A stretch of 20,207 nucleotides of DNA from DYGX01 sp035325905 (GCA_035325905.1 DAOKYY010000071.1:1-20207); one strand, 5' to 3'; counted from the stretch's first letter, positions 7,136 to 15,467 are shown. The notes: generated by a model from the letters alone, not told the origin. Made by a program: numbers and translations.

Positions 7136-7960
7136 ATGAAGCGCGCCAAACGCACCATTGTCATCCTCAGCTTGGCGCTGGCGGGTTGCCGTGGCGCGAT
7201 CACGCCCCCGGCAGCCACGCCGCAGGTCTTCAGCTTGCACATGCTGGCAACCCCGGCGACCGCCCCGCTGCTTCAGGAGCTGGCCGCCGAGTACGCGCCG
7301 CGTGGCGCGCTGATCAGCCTGCGCACGGTCACGCTGAGCGGGGACGCGATCGCGCCGCAGTTGCGGGGCGGCCAGGCCCCCTACGCGCTGGTCTCGGCCG
7401 GGGCGGCGGCGGGGCTGTGGGCCGCGCCGATCGGCTACGACGGCATCGCCGTGATCGTGCCGGCGGACCTCCTCATTGACGGCCTGACGGTCGAGCAGGT
7501 GCGCCGCCTGTTCCTGGGCCGGATCGCGACCTGGGATCAGGCTGGCGGCCCGGCGCTGCCCGTCACCGTCATCGCGCAGGAGCCGGGCAGCGACGTCAGC
7601 CAGGCGTTTCAGACCCAGGTCATGAACGGCCAGCGGATCACGCTGGCGGCGCGGCTGGCGCTCAGCAGCGCCAGTATGGTCGAGCTAGTGGCGCGCACCC
7701 CCGGCGCGGTCGGCTACGTCAGCATGGCGGCGCTGGGCGAGGGGGTCCGCGCGGTGCCGCTCGGCGTGGAGGGCGGCGCGCCGGTCACGCTCAGCAGCGC
7801 GTCGGTCAGCAGCGGCGCGTACCCGCTGCGCGCGCCGATCGTGATCGCCGGGTTGTCCGCCCCCGACCAGGCCAGCGCCTTTCACGCCTGGTTCGCCTGG
7901 ATGCAGAGCGCCGAAGGCCAGGCCGTCGTCGCCCGCCATTACGCCCCGTTGCAGCCGTAA
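7136..7960 (+). CDS. PstS-like substrate-binding lipoprotein (diverged)
   Basis: Exported lipoprotein: an N-terminal basic, hydrophobic signal ends in a lipobox (LALAGC, Cys at residue 18). The body resembles the periplasmic binding fold of PstS phosphate-binding proteins: GYDGIAVIVPADLLIDGLT, then VRRLFLGRIATWDQAGGPALPVTVIAQEPGSD, and TPGAVGYVSMAALG. At 274 residues it is compact. The phosphate-contacting loops look altered: the usual GSGT(R) after the IA(R)xxxSG segment reads GSDVSQ, and the serine/glycine-rich loop in the first lobe is not evident. No pstC, pstA, pstB or phoU lies nearby. It may bind another anion or act as a sensor; phosphate binding should not be assumed. The start ATG follows a purine-rich GAGAGGGGAGG and lies 10 bases after uppP. 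Confidence 0.8.
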   Translation: MKRAKRTIVILSLALAGCRGAITPPAATPQVFSLHMLATPATAPLLQELAAEYAPRGALISLRTVTLSGDAIAPQLRGGQAPYALVSAGAAAGLWAAPIGYDGIAVIVPADLLIDGLTVEQVRRLFLGRIATWDQAGGPALPVTVIAQEPGSDVSQAFQTQVMNGQRITLAARLALSSASMVELVARTPGAVGYVSMAALGEGVRAVPLGVEGGAPVTLSSASVSSGAYPLRAPIVIAGLSAPDQASAFHAWFAWMQSAEGQAVVARHYAPLQP

Positions 7961-8050
7961 GATGCGGCGGGCATACATTCCTCCCTCGCGGTAAATAGAT
8001 TAGTCCCAACAAACTTCACGCGTTCTGCTGCAAAATGTAGCCGCACGGCG

Positions 8051-8056
8051 TATAAT
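8051..8056 (+). promoter_or_regulatory. -10 box for the SH3-repeat gene
   Basis: Consensus TATAAT 79 bases upstream of the ATG at 8135. A candidate -35 (CTGCAA, 8028-8033) at 17 bases matches three of six positions. Confidence 0.55.
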
Positions 8057-8134
8057 ACAATTGTGCCCAAACGCGACCTGCCAGCTCCATACGCCCGAAA
8101 TCGCACGCACTCTAGACGCAACCGGGAGACCGTA

Positions 8135-9322
8135 ATGAAACGATCTGTGTTCGTTTGGCTTCTCATCGTTGCGACGCTGGCGCTCGGAAGCATGCCGCGC
8201 GCCGCTGCTCAGGACGACGGTCTGAGAGCAGTTACGTTGAGCGATATCGCCGTGTACACCGCTCCCAGCGCGTCCAGCGAGCTGGTGGTCGAACTGACCG
8301 ACAACATGCTCGTTCGCGTCCTGAGCACCGATCCATCCGGCAACTGGCTCAGAATCGAAGCGGCGGGCGAGGAAGGCTACGTCGAGGCTGCCCAGGTCTT
8401 GATCCTTACACCCGCCCTGCTCGCGCCGGTCGTCACGCTGACGCCGGGTTCCGCCAGCGCGACGCTCTACGCCGCGCCGAGCACGTCGTCCAAGCAAGTC
8501 GGCGCAATTCCGCCGGGCGGCACGGCGCGCGTGCTCGGCCAGCGCGAGGACTGGGCCTACGTCGCGGCCCCGGACGGCCTCACCGGCTGGGTAACGGCCA
8601 CAGCCCAGGAACCAGCCGCGAGCCTGCAAGCGGCGCTGGTCCAGCCGGGGGCGGACGGCGCTCCGAGCCTGCTGAGCGCCCCGGACGCCGCCGCCGAGGT
8701 CGCGGGCGCGCTCGAAGACGGCCAGCTTGTCCACCTCACCGGCCGGACTCAGGGCGTCTTCGGCGAGGTCATAACCGCCGAGGGCGCGAGCGGCTGGGTG
8801 GAGAGCAATCTCCTGCGCCCGCTGCCGAACGCTTACGTCAATGCGGTCGCCGGGGCCGAGGCCAGCCCGTCGCTCTACGCCGGGCCGTCCTTCGCGGCGG
8901 ACCTGCTGGCGACGCTTGCGGATGGCACGGCGCTGACCTACCTGGGCCGTCCGAACGACTTCTGGATCGAGGTATACTCTCCGGCGGTAGGCCGGGCGTA
9001 TGGCATCGCGCGCAGCTTCGGCCCGGTGCACACGACCGCCACCGTGCAGGTGTCCGGCGCGAATGTGCGCCAGGGTCCCGACGCGGATCGGTATGACGCG
9101 ATCGCCTCGCTCGAAGCGGGGGCCGAAGTCGTCGTGCTCGGCACGAATGAGGCGCGTGATTGGGTGAAGGTGCTCGTGCCGTTCAGCGAGATCGACTTCC
9201 CCTATCGCGGCGTCGAAGGCTGGATGGCCGCGTTCCTGTTCGGGACGGCGGAAGATGGCTCCAGCTTGGACCTGAACGCGCTGTCGATCATCGAGACGGA
9301 AGGCGAAGCGGCGGCCAACTAG
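8135..9322 (+). CDS. Secreted protein with about five bacterial SH3-like repeats
   Basis: A 395-residue exported protein with a clear signal peptide (MKRSVFVWLLIVATLALG, cleavage likely after AAA in PRAAAQDD). The rest is a string of about five SH3-like beta domains, each with the pattern of a Tyr/Pro-Ser start (VYTAPS, LYAAPS, LLSAPD, LYAGPS, VRQGPD), a central GxxxxVLG-type strand and a closing GWV or GYV. Such domains commonly bind cell-wall or protein ligands outside the cell. The ATG at 8135 is chosen because GGGAGA lies 6 bases upstream and the signal sequence begins there; an open frame continues upstream to 8063 but adds a non-signal extension downstream of the -10 box. No catalytic domain is seen, so it is probably a surface-binding or structural protein. 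Confidence 0.85.
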   Translation: MKRSVFVWLLIVATLALGSMPRAAAQDDGLRAVTLSDIAVYTAPSASSELVVELTDNMLVRVLSTDPSGNWLRIEAAGEEGYVEAAQVLILTPALLAPVVTLTPGSASATLYAAPSTSSKQVGAIPPGGTARVLGQREDWAYVAAPDGLTGWVTATAQEPAASLQAALVQPGADGAPSLLSAPDAAAEVAGALEDGQLVHLTGRTQGVFGEVITAEGASGWVESNLLRPLPNAYVNAVAGAEASPSLYAGPSFAADLLATLADGTALTYLGRPNDFWIEVYSPAVGRAYGIARSFGPVHTTATVQVSGANVRQGPDADRYDAIASLEAGAEVVVLGTNEARDWVKVLVPFSEIDFPYRGVEGWMAAFLFGTAEDGSSLDLNALSIIETEGEAAAN

Positions 9323-9404
9323 CGCCCGCACCGCCCGTATCGTTCGCTCACCGGCGCCCGGTCTGCACGTTTGATCGCAGTCCGCGCGTGTTGGCTAAAA
9401 CGCT

Positions 9405-10268
9405 ATGCGACTGATTCACGTGGGTTCGCTTTTTCTGATCGGGCTGGCGCTCGCGGCCACGCACGCCGGGCGGAGTCGGGCGTGGGCGCAAGGCCCCGGC
9501 TCGTTCCCTCGCGCGGTGACTGACGGCGCCGGGCGGTGGGTGATCGTGCCCGCGCTGCCCGCCGCGATCGCGCTGGTGGGCGACGCCCCCGAACTGCGCG
9601 CCATTGTCGAGCCGCGCGCGCTGCGCCAGGCCGATCCGCTCGACGACCCGGCGGCGCTTGACTGGTCCGGCGTCGGCCTGCTCGTCCTGTCGGACCTGCA
9701 CGCGGCGATCAACCCGGCCTGGACCGAAGCCGCCGCCGAGCGCGGCGTCCCTGTGTTTTTGCTCAGCGCGATCAGCAGCCTGGACGACTGGCGGGCGGCG
9801 GTCGACGGGCTGGGCCGCGCAACCGGCCGCGACGAACAGACCACTGCCGCGCTGCGCCGCCTCGAAACCCGGCTGACGCGGCTGGCGGAGAGCCTCGCGG
9901 CCCAGCCTCGACGGCGGGCGCTGGTGCTGTCGCCCGAAGGCTACACTTTCGGCCAGGGGACGCTGATCACCGACCTGCTCAACGCCATCGGCGCGCGCAA
10001 CGTCGCCGCCGACGCGGGGTTCGCCGATTACCGCCAGGTAGACGACGACGCGATCCGCCAGCTTGCCCCGGATGTGATCCTGCTTTCGCCTGCCTGGACC
10101 GTCGAGCAAACCGTCGCGCTGCGCGCCAACGCCGCGCTGAGCGACGTGCCCGCCATCCGGCGCAACCAGGTTTTTCGCCTGCCGTTCTCTCCGACCCTGC
10201 CCAATGATCCCGCCGCCGCCGCGATTGTCCTCGCGCTGGCGCTGCACCCAACCGCCCTGCTCCACTAA
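9405..10268 (+). CDS. BtuF/FecB-like periplasmic binding protein (orphan)
   Basis: A 287-residue exported protein with an N-terminal hydrophobic signal (SLFLIGLALAATHA) and no lipobox cysteine. The fold matches the TroA/FecB-BtuF class of binding proteins for metal chelates and cobalamin: a short first lobe, a long connecting helix region (residues about 135-170, rich in Arg/Leu), and a second lobe with FGQGTLITDLLNAIGARNVAAD, LAPDVILLSPAW and the closing IRRNQVFRLP segment. The first lobe is atypical, lacking the usual R(V)V-SL--(A/T)E signature. No matching permease or ATPase is adjacent. The ATG at 9405 has no clear Shine-Dalgarno. It may be a lone sensor or share a transporter encoded elsewhere; ligand unknown. 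Confidence 0.75.
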   Translation: MRLIHVGSLFLIGLALAATHAGRSRAWAQGPGSFPRAVTDGAGRWVIVPALPAAIALVGDAPELRAIVEPRALRQADPLDDPAALDWSGVGLLVLSDLHAAINPAWTEAAAERGVPVFLLSAISSLDDWRAAVDGLGRATGRDEQTTAALRRLETRLTRLAESLAAQPRRRALVLSPEGYTFGQGTLITDLLNAIGARNVAADAGFADYRQVDDDAIRQLAPDVILLSPAWTVEQTVALRANAALSDVPAIRRNQVFRLPFSPTLPNDPAAAAIVLALALHPTALLH

Positions 10269-10318
10269 CGCCGTGTCAGCGTCAGCCAGCCGCCCGGCGG
10301 CCGGCCCGGCAAATACGC

Positions 10319-10324
10319 TATAAT
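10319..10324 (+). promoter_or_regulatory. -10 box for the LppX/LprG-like gene pair
   Basis: Consensus TATAAT 52 bases upstream of the ATG at 10377; the -35 region is GC-rich and unconvincing. It likely drives both 10377-11366 and 11382-12344. Confidence 0.5.
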
Positions 10325-10376
10325 CAGGACAGCTTGAGGTCCGGGACTCGTCGCCGGACGCGCGAAAGGACACGCC

Positions 10377-11366
10377 ATGCGCCGCGCTCTGCCCGCTATC
10401 TTCTCGCTGCTGCTCGCGCTCGGCGCGCTGCCAGCCGCAACGCTCCTGGCCCAGGATGGCCTCGACGCCGAAGCGCGCGCCACGCTAGACACTGCCCGGC
10501 GCGCGATCGACGGCTTCTTCGCGCTCGACACCTTCGCGATCGAGCACAGCCAGACGCTGGACCAGCAGATCGGGATCAGCCTCGGCGCGGAGTCGGTCAC
10601 GATCGATCAGCGCATCGAGCAGCGGGGTACGACCGTCACCGAGCGCCAGCCGGGCAGCCGGTTCGACAACGCGACGAGCGCGCTGGAGCAGGTCATCACC
10701 CAGACAATCGCGGGCGGCGGGCAAGAACAGTCGGTCACGCTGGCGCAGGGGATCGATATGATCCTGCTGGACGAGCGAGCGTACCTGCGCGTGACGAGCG
10801 ACGACCCGGCGCTGGCCGGTTTCTTCCCCGATGGCTGGAGGGACGTCACCGACGGCGCGGAAGAGTTCCCCGGCCTGGAGATGTACAATCTCGACCAGCT
10901 TCTGAGGTTCAGCAGCTCGACCTTCTCGGCGGACGTGTTCGCCGTGCTGCTCGACGCTGTGACCGAGGCCGAGACGCTGGCGCCAGAAACGCTGGGCGGC
11001 GTGACGGTCACACGCACGCGCCTGGCCCTGGACCCGGCAGCGGCTTTCACCGGCGCGAGCGCTGACGCGCTGGCCGAGATGTTCAACGCGGGGGCGCTGC
11101 CGCTCGACGTGGAAGGGATGCTCGACCTGATCTTCACCGACGAGGACACGCGCTACGAAATCACCCTGCTTTTGGGGGCTGACGGCACGGTTCTCTATGG
11201 CTACGATGTATTCTTGAGCATGGATATCGCGATCCCCGCTTCGCTGCTGACCGATCCAACCCTGGCGGGCGCGGAAATGTCCCTGGCGCAGCAGAGCGTG
11301 AGCGAGCTTCGTTTCACCGATCAGAACGAGCCGGTCACGATCAGCGCGCCAGAGCTTGAGGAATAA
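10377..11366 (+). CDS. Exported LppX/LprG-like protein, copy A
   Basis: A 329-residue exported protein with a signal peptide (MRRALPAIFSLLLALGALPAATLLAQ) and no cysteine anywhere, so it is not a lipoprotein. The body is a long run of beta strands and short helices with a C-terminal SVSELRFTDQNEPVTISAPE. That arrangement, a (V/L)xFxxxNEPVxIxxP end after strands of the form DxxxYxITLLLGxDG, recalls the LppX/LprAFG (LolA-like) class that binds lipids at the mycobacterial envelope. The assignment rests on pattern recognition and is tentative. AAGGA lies about 6 bases before the ATG. The next gene begins 15 bases after its stop and has a similar layout, suggesting a duplicated pair in one operon. 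Confidence 0.7.
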   Translation: MRRALPAIFSLLLALGALPAATLLAQDGLDAEARATLDTARRAIDGFFALDTFAIEHSQTLDQQIGISLGAESVTIDQRIEQRGTTVTERQPGSRFDNATSALEQVITQTIAGGGQEQSVTLAQGIDMILLDERAYLRVTSDDPALAGFFPDGWRDVTDGAEEFPGLEMYNLDQLLRFSSSTFSADVFAVLLDAVTEAETLAPETLGGVTVTRTRLALDPAAAFTGASADALAEMFNAGALPLDVEGMLDLIFTDEDTRYEITLLLGADGTVLYGYDVFLSMDIAIPASLLTDPTLAGAEMSLAQQSVSELRFTDQNEPVTISAPELEE

Positions 11367-11381
11367 CCAGGATCATATCAC

Positions 11382-12344
11382 ATGGAACGCCACCTGTACC
11401 GTATCACTCTGCTCGCCGTCCTCGCGCTGGCCGTGCTGGGCGGCGCGGGGCTGTCCCAGGCGCAGGACGACGCCCGCGAGCGCATCAGCGCCGCCTATCG
11501 CGCCGTCGAGGGCTGGCAGTCGTATCATGTCCAGGTCGATGAAACGTCCGACTACGCTATGACCGCCCAGGGCGCGCAGGCCGCGACCTGGCAGCGGCGC
11601 GAGCGCGACCTGGCGCTGAGCGGCGGGTACGATGTCACTGACCGCGACAACGCGCAGATCGTCCTCGACCTCAGCAGCCGCGTCTCCGGCTCGGTCGAGC
11701 AGGGCGGCACGCAAACGCCGAACTCGTGGGACATTGATCTCCGCATTGCCCAAGCCAACGATGGCCTGTTCTGGCAGGGCAGCCTGCAAGCCGAGCCAGC
11801 CGAAGATTTCGCGCTGCCTGAAGCTTGGGAGCCGTTCACCAGCGCCGACGCCGACGAGGTCCCTGCCCTGGCCGACCTAACGCTCAGCCGCTACCTGCTC
11901 GAAAACGGCGTTGATCCGTTCCTGGTGGATGCTCAGGTTTGGCTTGACGCCGCCGAGAGCATCGAGGGGCCGCGCCCGTTCGACGTGGACCGGACACGCA
12001 CCGGCGATCTCTACGTCGTCACGGTCGATCCTGCTCAGGTGCCGGACCTGTTCGAGGGGCGTTTCCTGGCGCTGACCGAGGGGCAGAACGCGCTGGTCGC
12101 GCGTGACGACCTGCTGCGCCAGCTTCAGCAAACGGGCGCCGTCACCTGGGGCGTGGCGCTGGACCCGGCAAGCGGCGACCTGATCGCGCAGTTCATCCAG
12201 CTTGACCTGGAAGCAGAAATTCGCGGGAGCTTGCTCCAGACGCCGTACACCTCGATGTCGCTGGCGTTCCGCAGCGATCAGAGCGTGGTCTTCAGCGCGG
12301 TGAATGAGCCGGTGGCGCTGCCGGACGATCTGCCGCAGTCCTGA
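11382..12344 (+). CDS. Exported LppX/LprG-like protein, copy B
   Basis: A 320-residue exported protein with a signal peptide (ITLLAVLALAVLGGAGLSQA) and, like its neighbour, no cysteine. The C terminus (FRSDQSVVFSAVNEPVALPDDL) shares the NEPV signature with the end of the upstream protein, and its N-terminal region (ISAAYRAVEGWQSYHVQVDE) resembles the starting helix and first strand of LppX/LprG-like carriers. The rest has diverged considerably, so the duplication is old if real. An AGGA lies 9 bases before the ATG. A strong terminator follows, so it ends the plus-strand group. Function unknown; lipid or glycolipid binding is the most natural hypothesis. Confidence 0.7.
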   Translation: MERHLYRITLLAVLALAVLGGAGLSQAQDDARERISAAYRAVEGWQSYHVQVDETSDYAMTAQGAQAATWQRRERDLALSGGYDVTDRDNAQIVLDLSSRVSGSVEQGGTQTPNSWDIDLRIAQANDGLFWQGSLQAEPAEDFALPEAWEPFTSADADEVPALADLTLSRYLLENGVDPFLVDAQVWLDAAESIEGPRPFDVDRTRTGDLYVVTVDPAQVPDLFEGRFLALTEGQNALVARDDLLRQLQQTGAVTWGVALDPASGDLIAQFIQLDLEAEIRGSLLQTPYTSMSLAFRSDQSVVFSAVNEPVALPDDLPQS

Positions 12345-12368
12345 CCCCGCCGCCAATTGCTCGCTCTT

Positions 12369-12406
12369 GACGCGCGCTGCTTACCCGCAGGGCGCGTCTT
12401 TTGTTT
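12369..12406 (+). terminator. Intrinsic terminator after the LppX/LprG-like pair
   Basis: GACGCGC (12369-12375) pairs with GCGCGTC (12392-12398), continued inside by CTGC/GCAG across one G-G mismatch, loop TTACCC, then TTTTGTTT. The hairpin is not followed by a T run on the minus strand, so it serves only the plus-strand genes and not the converging LCP gene. Confidence 0.9.
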
Positions 12407-12417
12407 CGGTCAGTGGG

Positions 12418-14004
12418 CTATGGCTCGACCACCGGGACGCGCTCGCACGCGCCCGCGACCTCGACGGTCGTGACCTCGCCGGAGAACCAGCCGAGCGCGC
12501 CGTTGTGCCGCGCCTGCCACCACCGCCCATCCGCCGTGCGGCCCGTTGGCGACAGGCTCAGCCCTGGCCCCGCCGTGTCGATGGCGGGCCAGTCCGTGCC
12601 GGGGCCAAGCCGCATGTTGACCTCGGCGCTGAAGCGCAGCCAGCAGTCGGAGGGCGTCGCGGTCGGCTCCGGGCCGGGCAGCCCCGCCTCCTGAGCCGTG
12701 TCCGACAGCACGCAGGCGTTGTACCGCTCGCCGATCTCGACGCGGAAATCAACCGCGCGGTTGGGGTCGGGCTGGTGCATCACCTGGCTGGCGTCGATCC
12801 GCAGCAGGTGCAATAGCTCCGGCAGCGGGCTGCCCTTACTCAGGCCGGTGTAGTCGAAAATCACGCTACCCTCGCGGCGAACGGTTGGGCCATCGTCCAC
12901 CACGCGCGTCGCGTAACCCGCCCACGCCAGCCGGTCGGCGGCGACCTCCGCGAATCCGGCGTACAGATAGGATGCATCCGCGATCTCGACGCTGATCCCG
13001 GCGCGACGCAGACGGTTTTCGGTGGGCGGCGTCAGGAAGTCGCGCAGCAGCGGGATCAGCGCCGCGCGCACCGGCAGTTGAACCGCGCGCCCATCGTCCG
13101 GCGTCAGGAAGCTCTGGTACTCGGCGCCCGGCGAGCCGCCATAGCGCACGATCTGGGACGGCTCCAGCGCCAGGGCCAGCGGAACATACCCGGCCAGATC
13201 GCCCAGGCTCATGTCCGTCTCGACGATCTCCAGTAACTCCGGCCCCAGCGTGGTCAGCTGCTCGAACAGGCCCTGCGCGCGCGCTTGCTGCCAGATCGCG
13301 CGCAGCACGTCCATCTGCCGCCGCCCCCGGTCAAAATCGCTGGTCGATTGGCGGCTGCGCACGTACCACAGCGCCATCTCCGGCGAGAGCGTGCGCTTGC
13401 CGATGGGCAGGATGAACTTCTCCCAGCTTTCTTCGAGCGATGGGTCGAGCGTGGGATCGATCAGGCGCCAGTCTTCAATCGCGCAGTCCACGCTGACGGC
13501 CAGCCCGCCCAGCCAGCTGATAATCGTCTGAAAATCGGTGAAATTGACCAGCGCGTAATGGTCGATCGGCAGCCCGAAATTGTACAGGAACGTCTCTTGC
13601 AGCAGCTTGAACGCCCCTGGCGCGCCGCCGCCATCCGCCGCGCCAAGCTGATAAACCACGTTGACGCGATCCATCGTCGCGCCGGGGATGTACACGAACA
13701 GGTCGCGCGGGACGTGCCACAGCGCCACGCTCCCGGCGCGGCGATTGATCGAGACCACGATTAGCACGTCGGTGCGCGCCAGCTTGCTGGCCGAGGTGTC
13801 CGCGCCGAGCAGCAGAATGTTTTGAATCGTGTCGTCGTCTTCGAGCGGCTCCACAGGCGGCGGGATGGGGATGACCGGGGTCGGAGATAAGGAGGGCGTG
13901 GGGACCGGCTCTTGCGCGGCGCCGGGCAGCGCCGCCACCGGCGCAAGCGCGGCCATCAGCAGAATCAGCAGCCCGCGCGCGCGGCGAAAAGGGTGGTGGT
14001 GCAT
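12418..14004 (-). CDS. LytR-CpsA-Psr (LCP) family protein with C-terminal SH3 domain
   Basis: LCP proteins transfer polyprenyl-diphosphate-linked glycopolymers to the cell wall or surface proteins, outside the membrane. The 528-residue product has an N-terminal hydrophobic segment (residues 11-29), a Pro-rich linker (33-54), then the LCP domain with NILLLGAD (62-69), Asp79 in ARTDVL and Arg100 in HVPRDLFVYIPG, the residues that hold the diphosphate. The LCP fold continues to about residue 260, followed by a region resembling the LytR_C domain (about 340-415) and a C-terminal SH3-like domain (about 445-528: VNMRLGPGTDWPAI, GALGWFSGEV). AAGGA is about 10 bases upstream of the start. It is 47 bases downstream of the glycosyltransferase gene on the same strand and probably in one operon. 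Confidence 0.9.
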   Translation of the reverse strand: MHHHPFRRARGLLILLMAALAPVAALPGAAQEPVPTPSLSPTPVIPIPPPVEPLEDDDTIQNILLLGADTSASKLARTDVLIVVSINRRAGSVALWHVPRDLFVYIPGATMDRVNVVYQLGAADGGGAPGAFKLLQETFLYNFGLPIDHYALVNFTDFQTIISWLGGLAVSVDCAIEDWRLIDPTLDPSLEESWEKFILPIGKRTLSPEMALWYVRSRQSTSDFDRGRRQMDVLRAIWQQARAQGLFEQLTTLGPELLEIVETDMSLGDLAGYVPLALALEPSQIVRYGGSPGAEYQSFLTPDDGRAVQLPVRAALIPLLRDFLTPPTENRLRRAGISVEIADASYLYAGFAEVAADRLAWAGYATRVVDDGPTVRREGSVIFDYTGLSKGSPLPELLHLLRIDASQVMHQPDPNRAVDFRVEIGERYNACVLSDTAQEAGLPGPEPTATPSDCWLRFSAEVNMRLGPGTDWPAIDTAGPGLSLSPTGRTADGRWWQARHNGALGWFSGEVTTVEVAGACERVPVVEP

Positions 14005-14051
14005 CGTCGTCTGTCCTTAGAGCGTGCGGCCAGGGCGAGCGTCTTCCCTGG

Positions 14052-15350
14052 TCAGACGAGCGGCTCCCAGCCGAGCAGCAGAAAGCTCAGCAGCCACAAC
14101 GCAGGCCCGGCCAGCAGCCACAGCCAGCGGATCAGCCCCGGAAACGATGCGAGCTTCCACTGGACGATTTGGCCCGGCTCGCCGAACACCAGCCGGTGCC
14201 ACGCCAGCACGACGAAAACGTTGGATACCATCGCGCGCTCCAGCGCGTGCGATTGCCCTATAGCGAACATTATCACGAGCGGAGTCAGAATGCCCACCCG
14301 CCAGTGCAGCGGGAGCCGGATACGCTCTCCCTGCGCCCAGAGCGGCGGCAACCGCCCGAACGCCAGCGCCAGCCCGAAGACCAGCGCGGCCAGCTCCACG
14401 CCCCGCTGAAGAGACTGCATGGAAAGTTGATCGCGCCAGGCCAGCGCGACGGCGTCCTGAAAGGTGCGCGCGAGCGCGCCGGGACTCCACGCGGCGAACT
14501 CGCCCGGCCAGCGCGTGCGGACGATCATCAGCGGCCAGAGCGGATAGTGCCCGCTGGCCTGGTACAGCCACGCGCCCGCGCCGAGCGCGATCCCCAGCGC
14601 GGCGAAGAGCGGCGCCCAGGCCGGGCTGGCGTCTTCAAACAGCACGCGCCGCAGCGAGCGCGGGTCGTCGGCGGGGCGCATCCACACCCGCGAGGCCGCC
14701 AGGCCGAGCCACCACGCGCCGAAGGCCGGGATCAGCAAGAGGCCGTGCGGCTCGGCCAGCCCGGCCAGCGCGCCGAGCGCGAGCGCGGCCAGCGACGCCG
14801 CACGCGGGCGGGTCGCCCCGGCGCGCGCCGCCAGCGCCAGCAGCCCGCCGAGCAGCAGCAGAAGCGAGTCCGCGCCGCCGACGTACAGCCACGCGCCGAA
14901 CGGCGCCAGCGCGAGCGCCAGCAACGGCAGCGCGCGCCGCTCGCGGGTCAGCGCCTGAAAGACCGGCGCCAGCAGCACGAACGCTAGCGCGTTGACGATC
15001 TGCCCGCCGCACGCTCCGCCGCCGAGCGCGATCGCGCCCGACGCCAGCGCCGGAAAGAGCGGCCACCAGCCCCGGTCGTTGACCTGCGCATAGTGCGGCG
15101 GCAACAGCGCGAGGTCGTAATCGCTGTAGCCGTTGAGCGCGATCCGCGTGTAGTGGCGCGCGTCTCCGGCGAAATAACACGTGCCGGACAGCGCGGTATA
15201 GGCCGGGTCGATCTGGCGCACGCGCCACGCGAACGCGGCGTTGATCGCCGCGCCGCCCAACGCCAGCGCCAGCGCCAGTCCGGCCATCGCCAGCGCGACG
15301 GCGCGCCAGGGATACCGGCGTAGCGCGCCCGGCAGCTTGAGTGCGTGCAT
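14052..15350 (-). CDS. PIG-V-like polytopic membrane glycosyltransferase
   Basis: A 432-residue protein with about ten hydrophobic helices. It shows the pattern of PIG-V/GT-C-type mannosyltransferases: GDARHYTRIALNGYSD in the first extracytoplasmic loop (an acidic residue beside HY), WWPLFPAL in the next segment, and a hydrophobic ADSLLLLLGGLLALAAR helix. Such enzymes use a polyprenyl-phosphate sugar donor on the outer face of the membrane. I take the ATG at 15350, since the upstream TTG at 15369-15371 overlaps the probable promoter region; the ribosome site is weak either way. It precedes the LCP gene and is divergent from the kinase gene. Sugar and acceptor are unknown; the fold assignment is fairly firm, the PIG-V label moderately so. 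Confidence 0.8.
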   Translation of the reverse strand: MHALKLPGALRRYPWRAVALAMAGLALALALGGAAINAAFAWRVRQIDPAYTALSGTCYFAGDARHYTRIALNGYSDYDLALLPPHYAQVNDRGWWPLFPALASGAIALGGGACGGQIVNALAFVLLAPVFQALTRERRALPLLALALAPFGAWLYVGGADSLLLLLGGLLALAARAGATRPRAASLAALALGALAGLAEPHGLLLIPAFGAWWLGLAASRVWMRPADDPRSLRRVLFEDASPAWAPLFAALGIALGAGAWLYQASGHYPLWPLMIVRTRWPGEFAAWSPGALARTFQDAVALAWRDQLSMQSLQRGVELAALVFGLALAFGRLPPLWAQGERIRLPLHWRVGILTPLVIMFAIGQSHALERAMVSNVFVVLAWHRLVFGEPGQIVQWKLASFPGLIRWLWLLAGPALWLLSFLLLGWEPLV

Positions 15351-15467
15351 CCGCGAGACTTGCGTGTACAATCTCTATACTCGGCTGTGTGAGGGGCGGC
15401 CATCTGCCACCCGGCTGCCAGTGTAGTGTATTGTCGCGTATTACTGCAACTGTTGTAGGAGATGCCG

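Noticed and set aside
8000..9331. Minus-strand open frame of 443 codons across the SH3-repeat gene
   Set aside because: The plus strand has a promoter, ribosome site, signal peptide and repeated domains; the minus frame has none of these.
15369..15381. TTG start for the glycosyltransferase at 15371, and TATACT (15376-15381) as a kinase promoter
   Set aside because: The TTG overlaps a probable minus-strand promoter region (TATAGA at 15374-15379) and lacks a ribosome site. The TATACT has no acceptable -35 at normal spacing, so neither was annotated.
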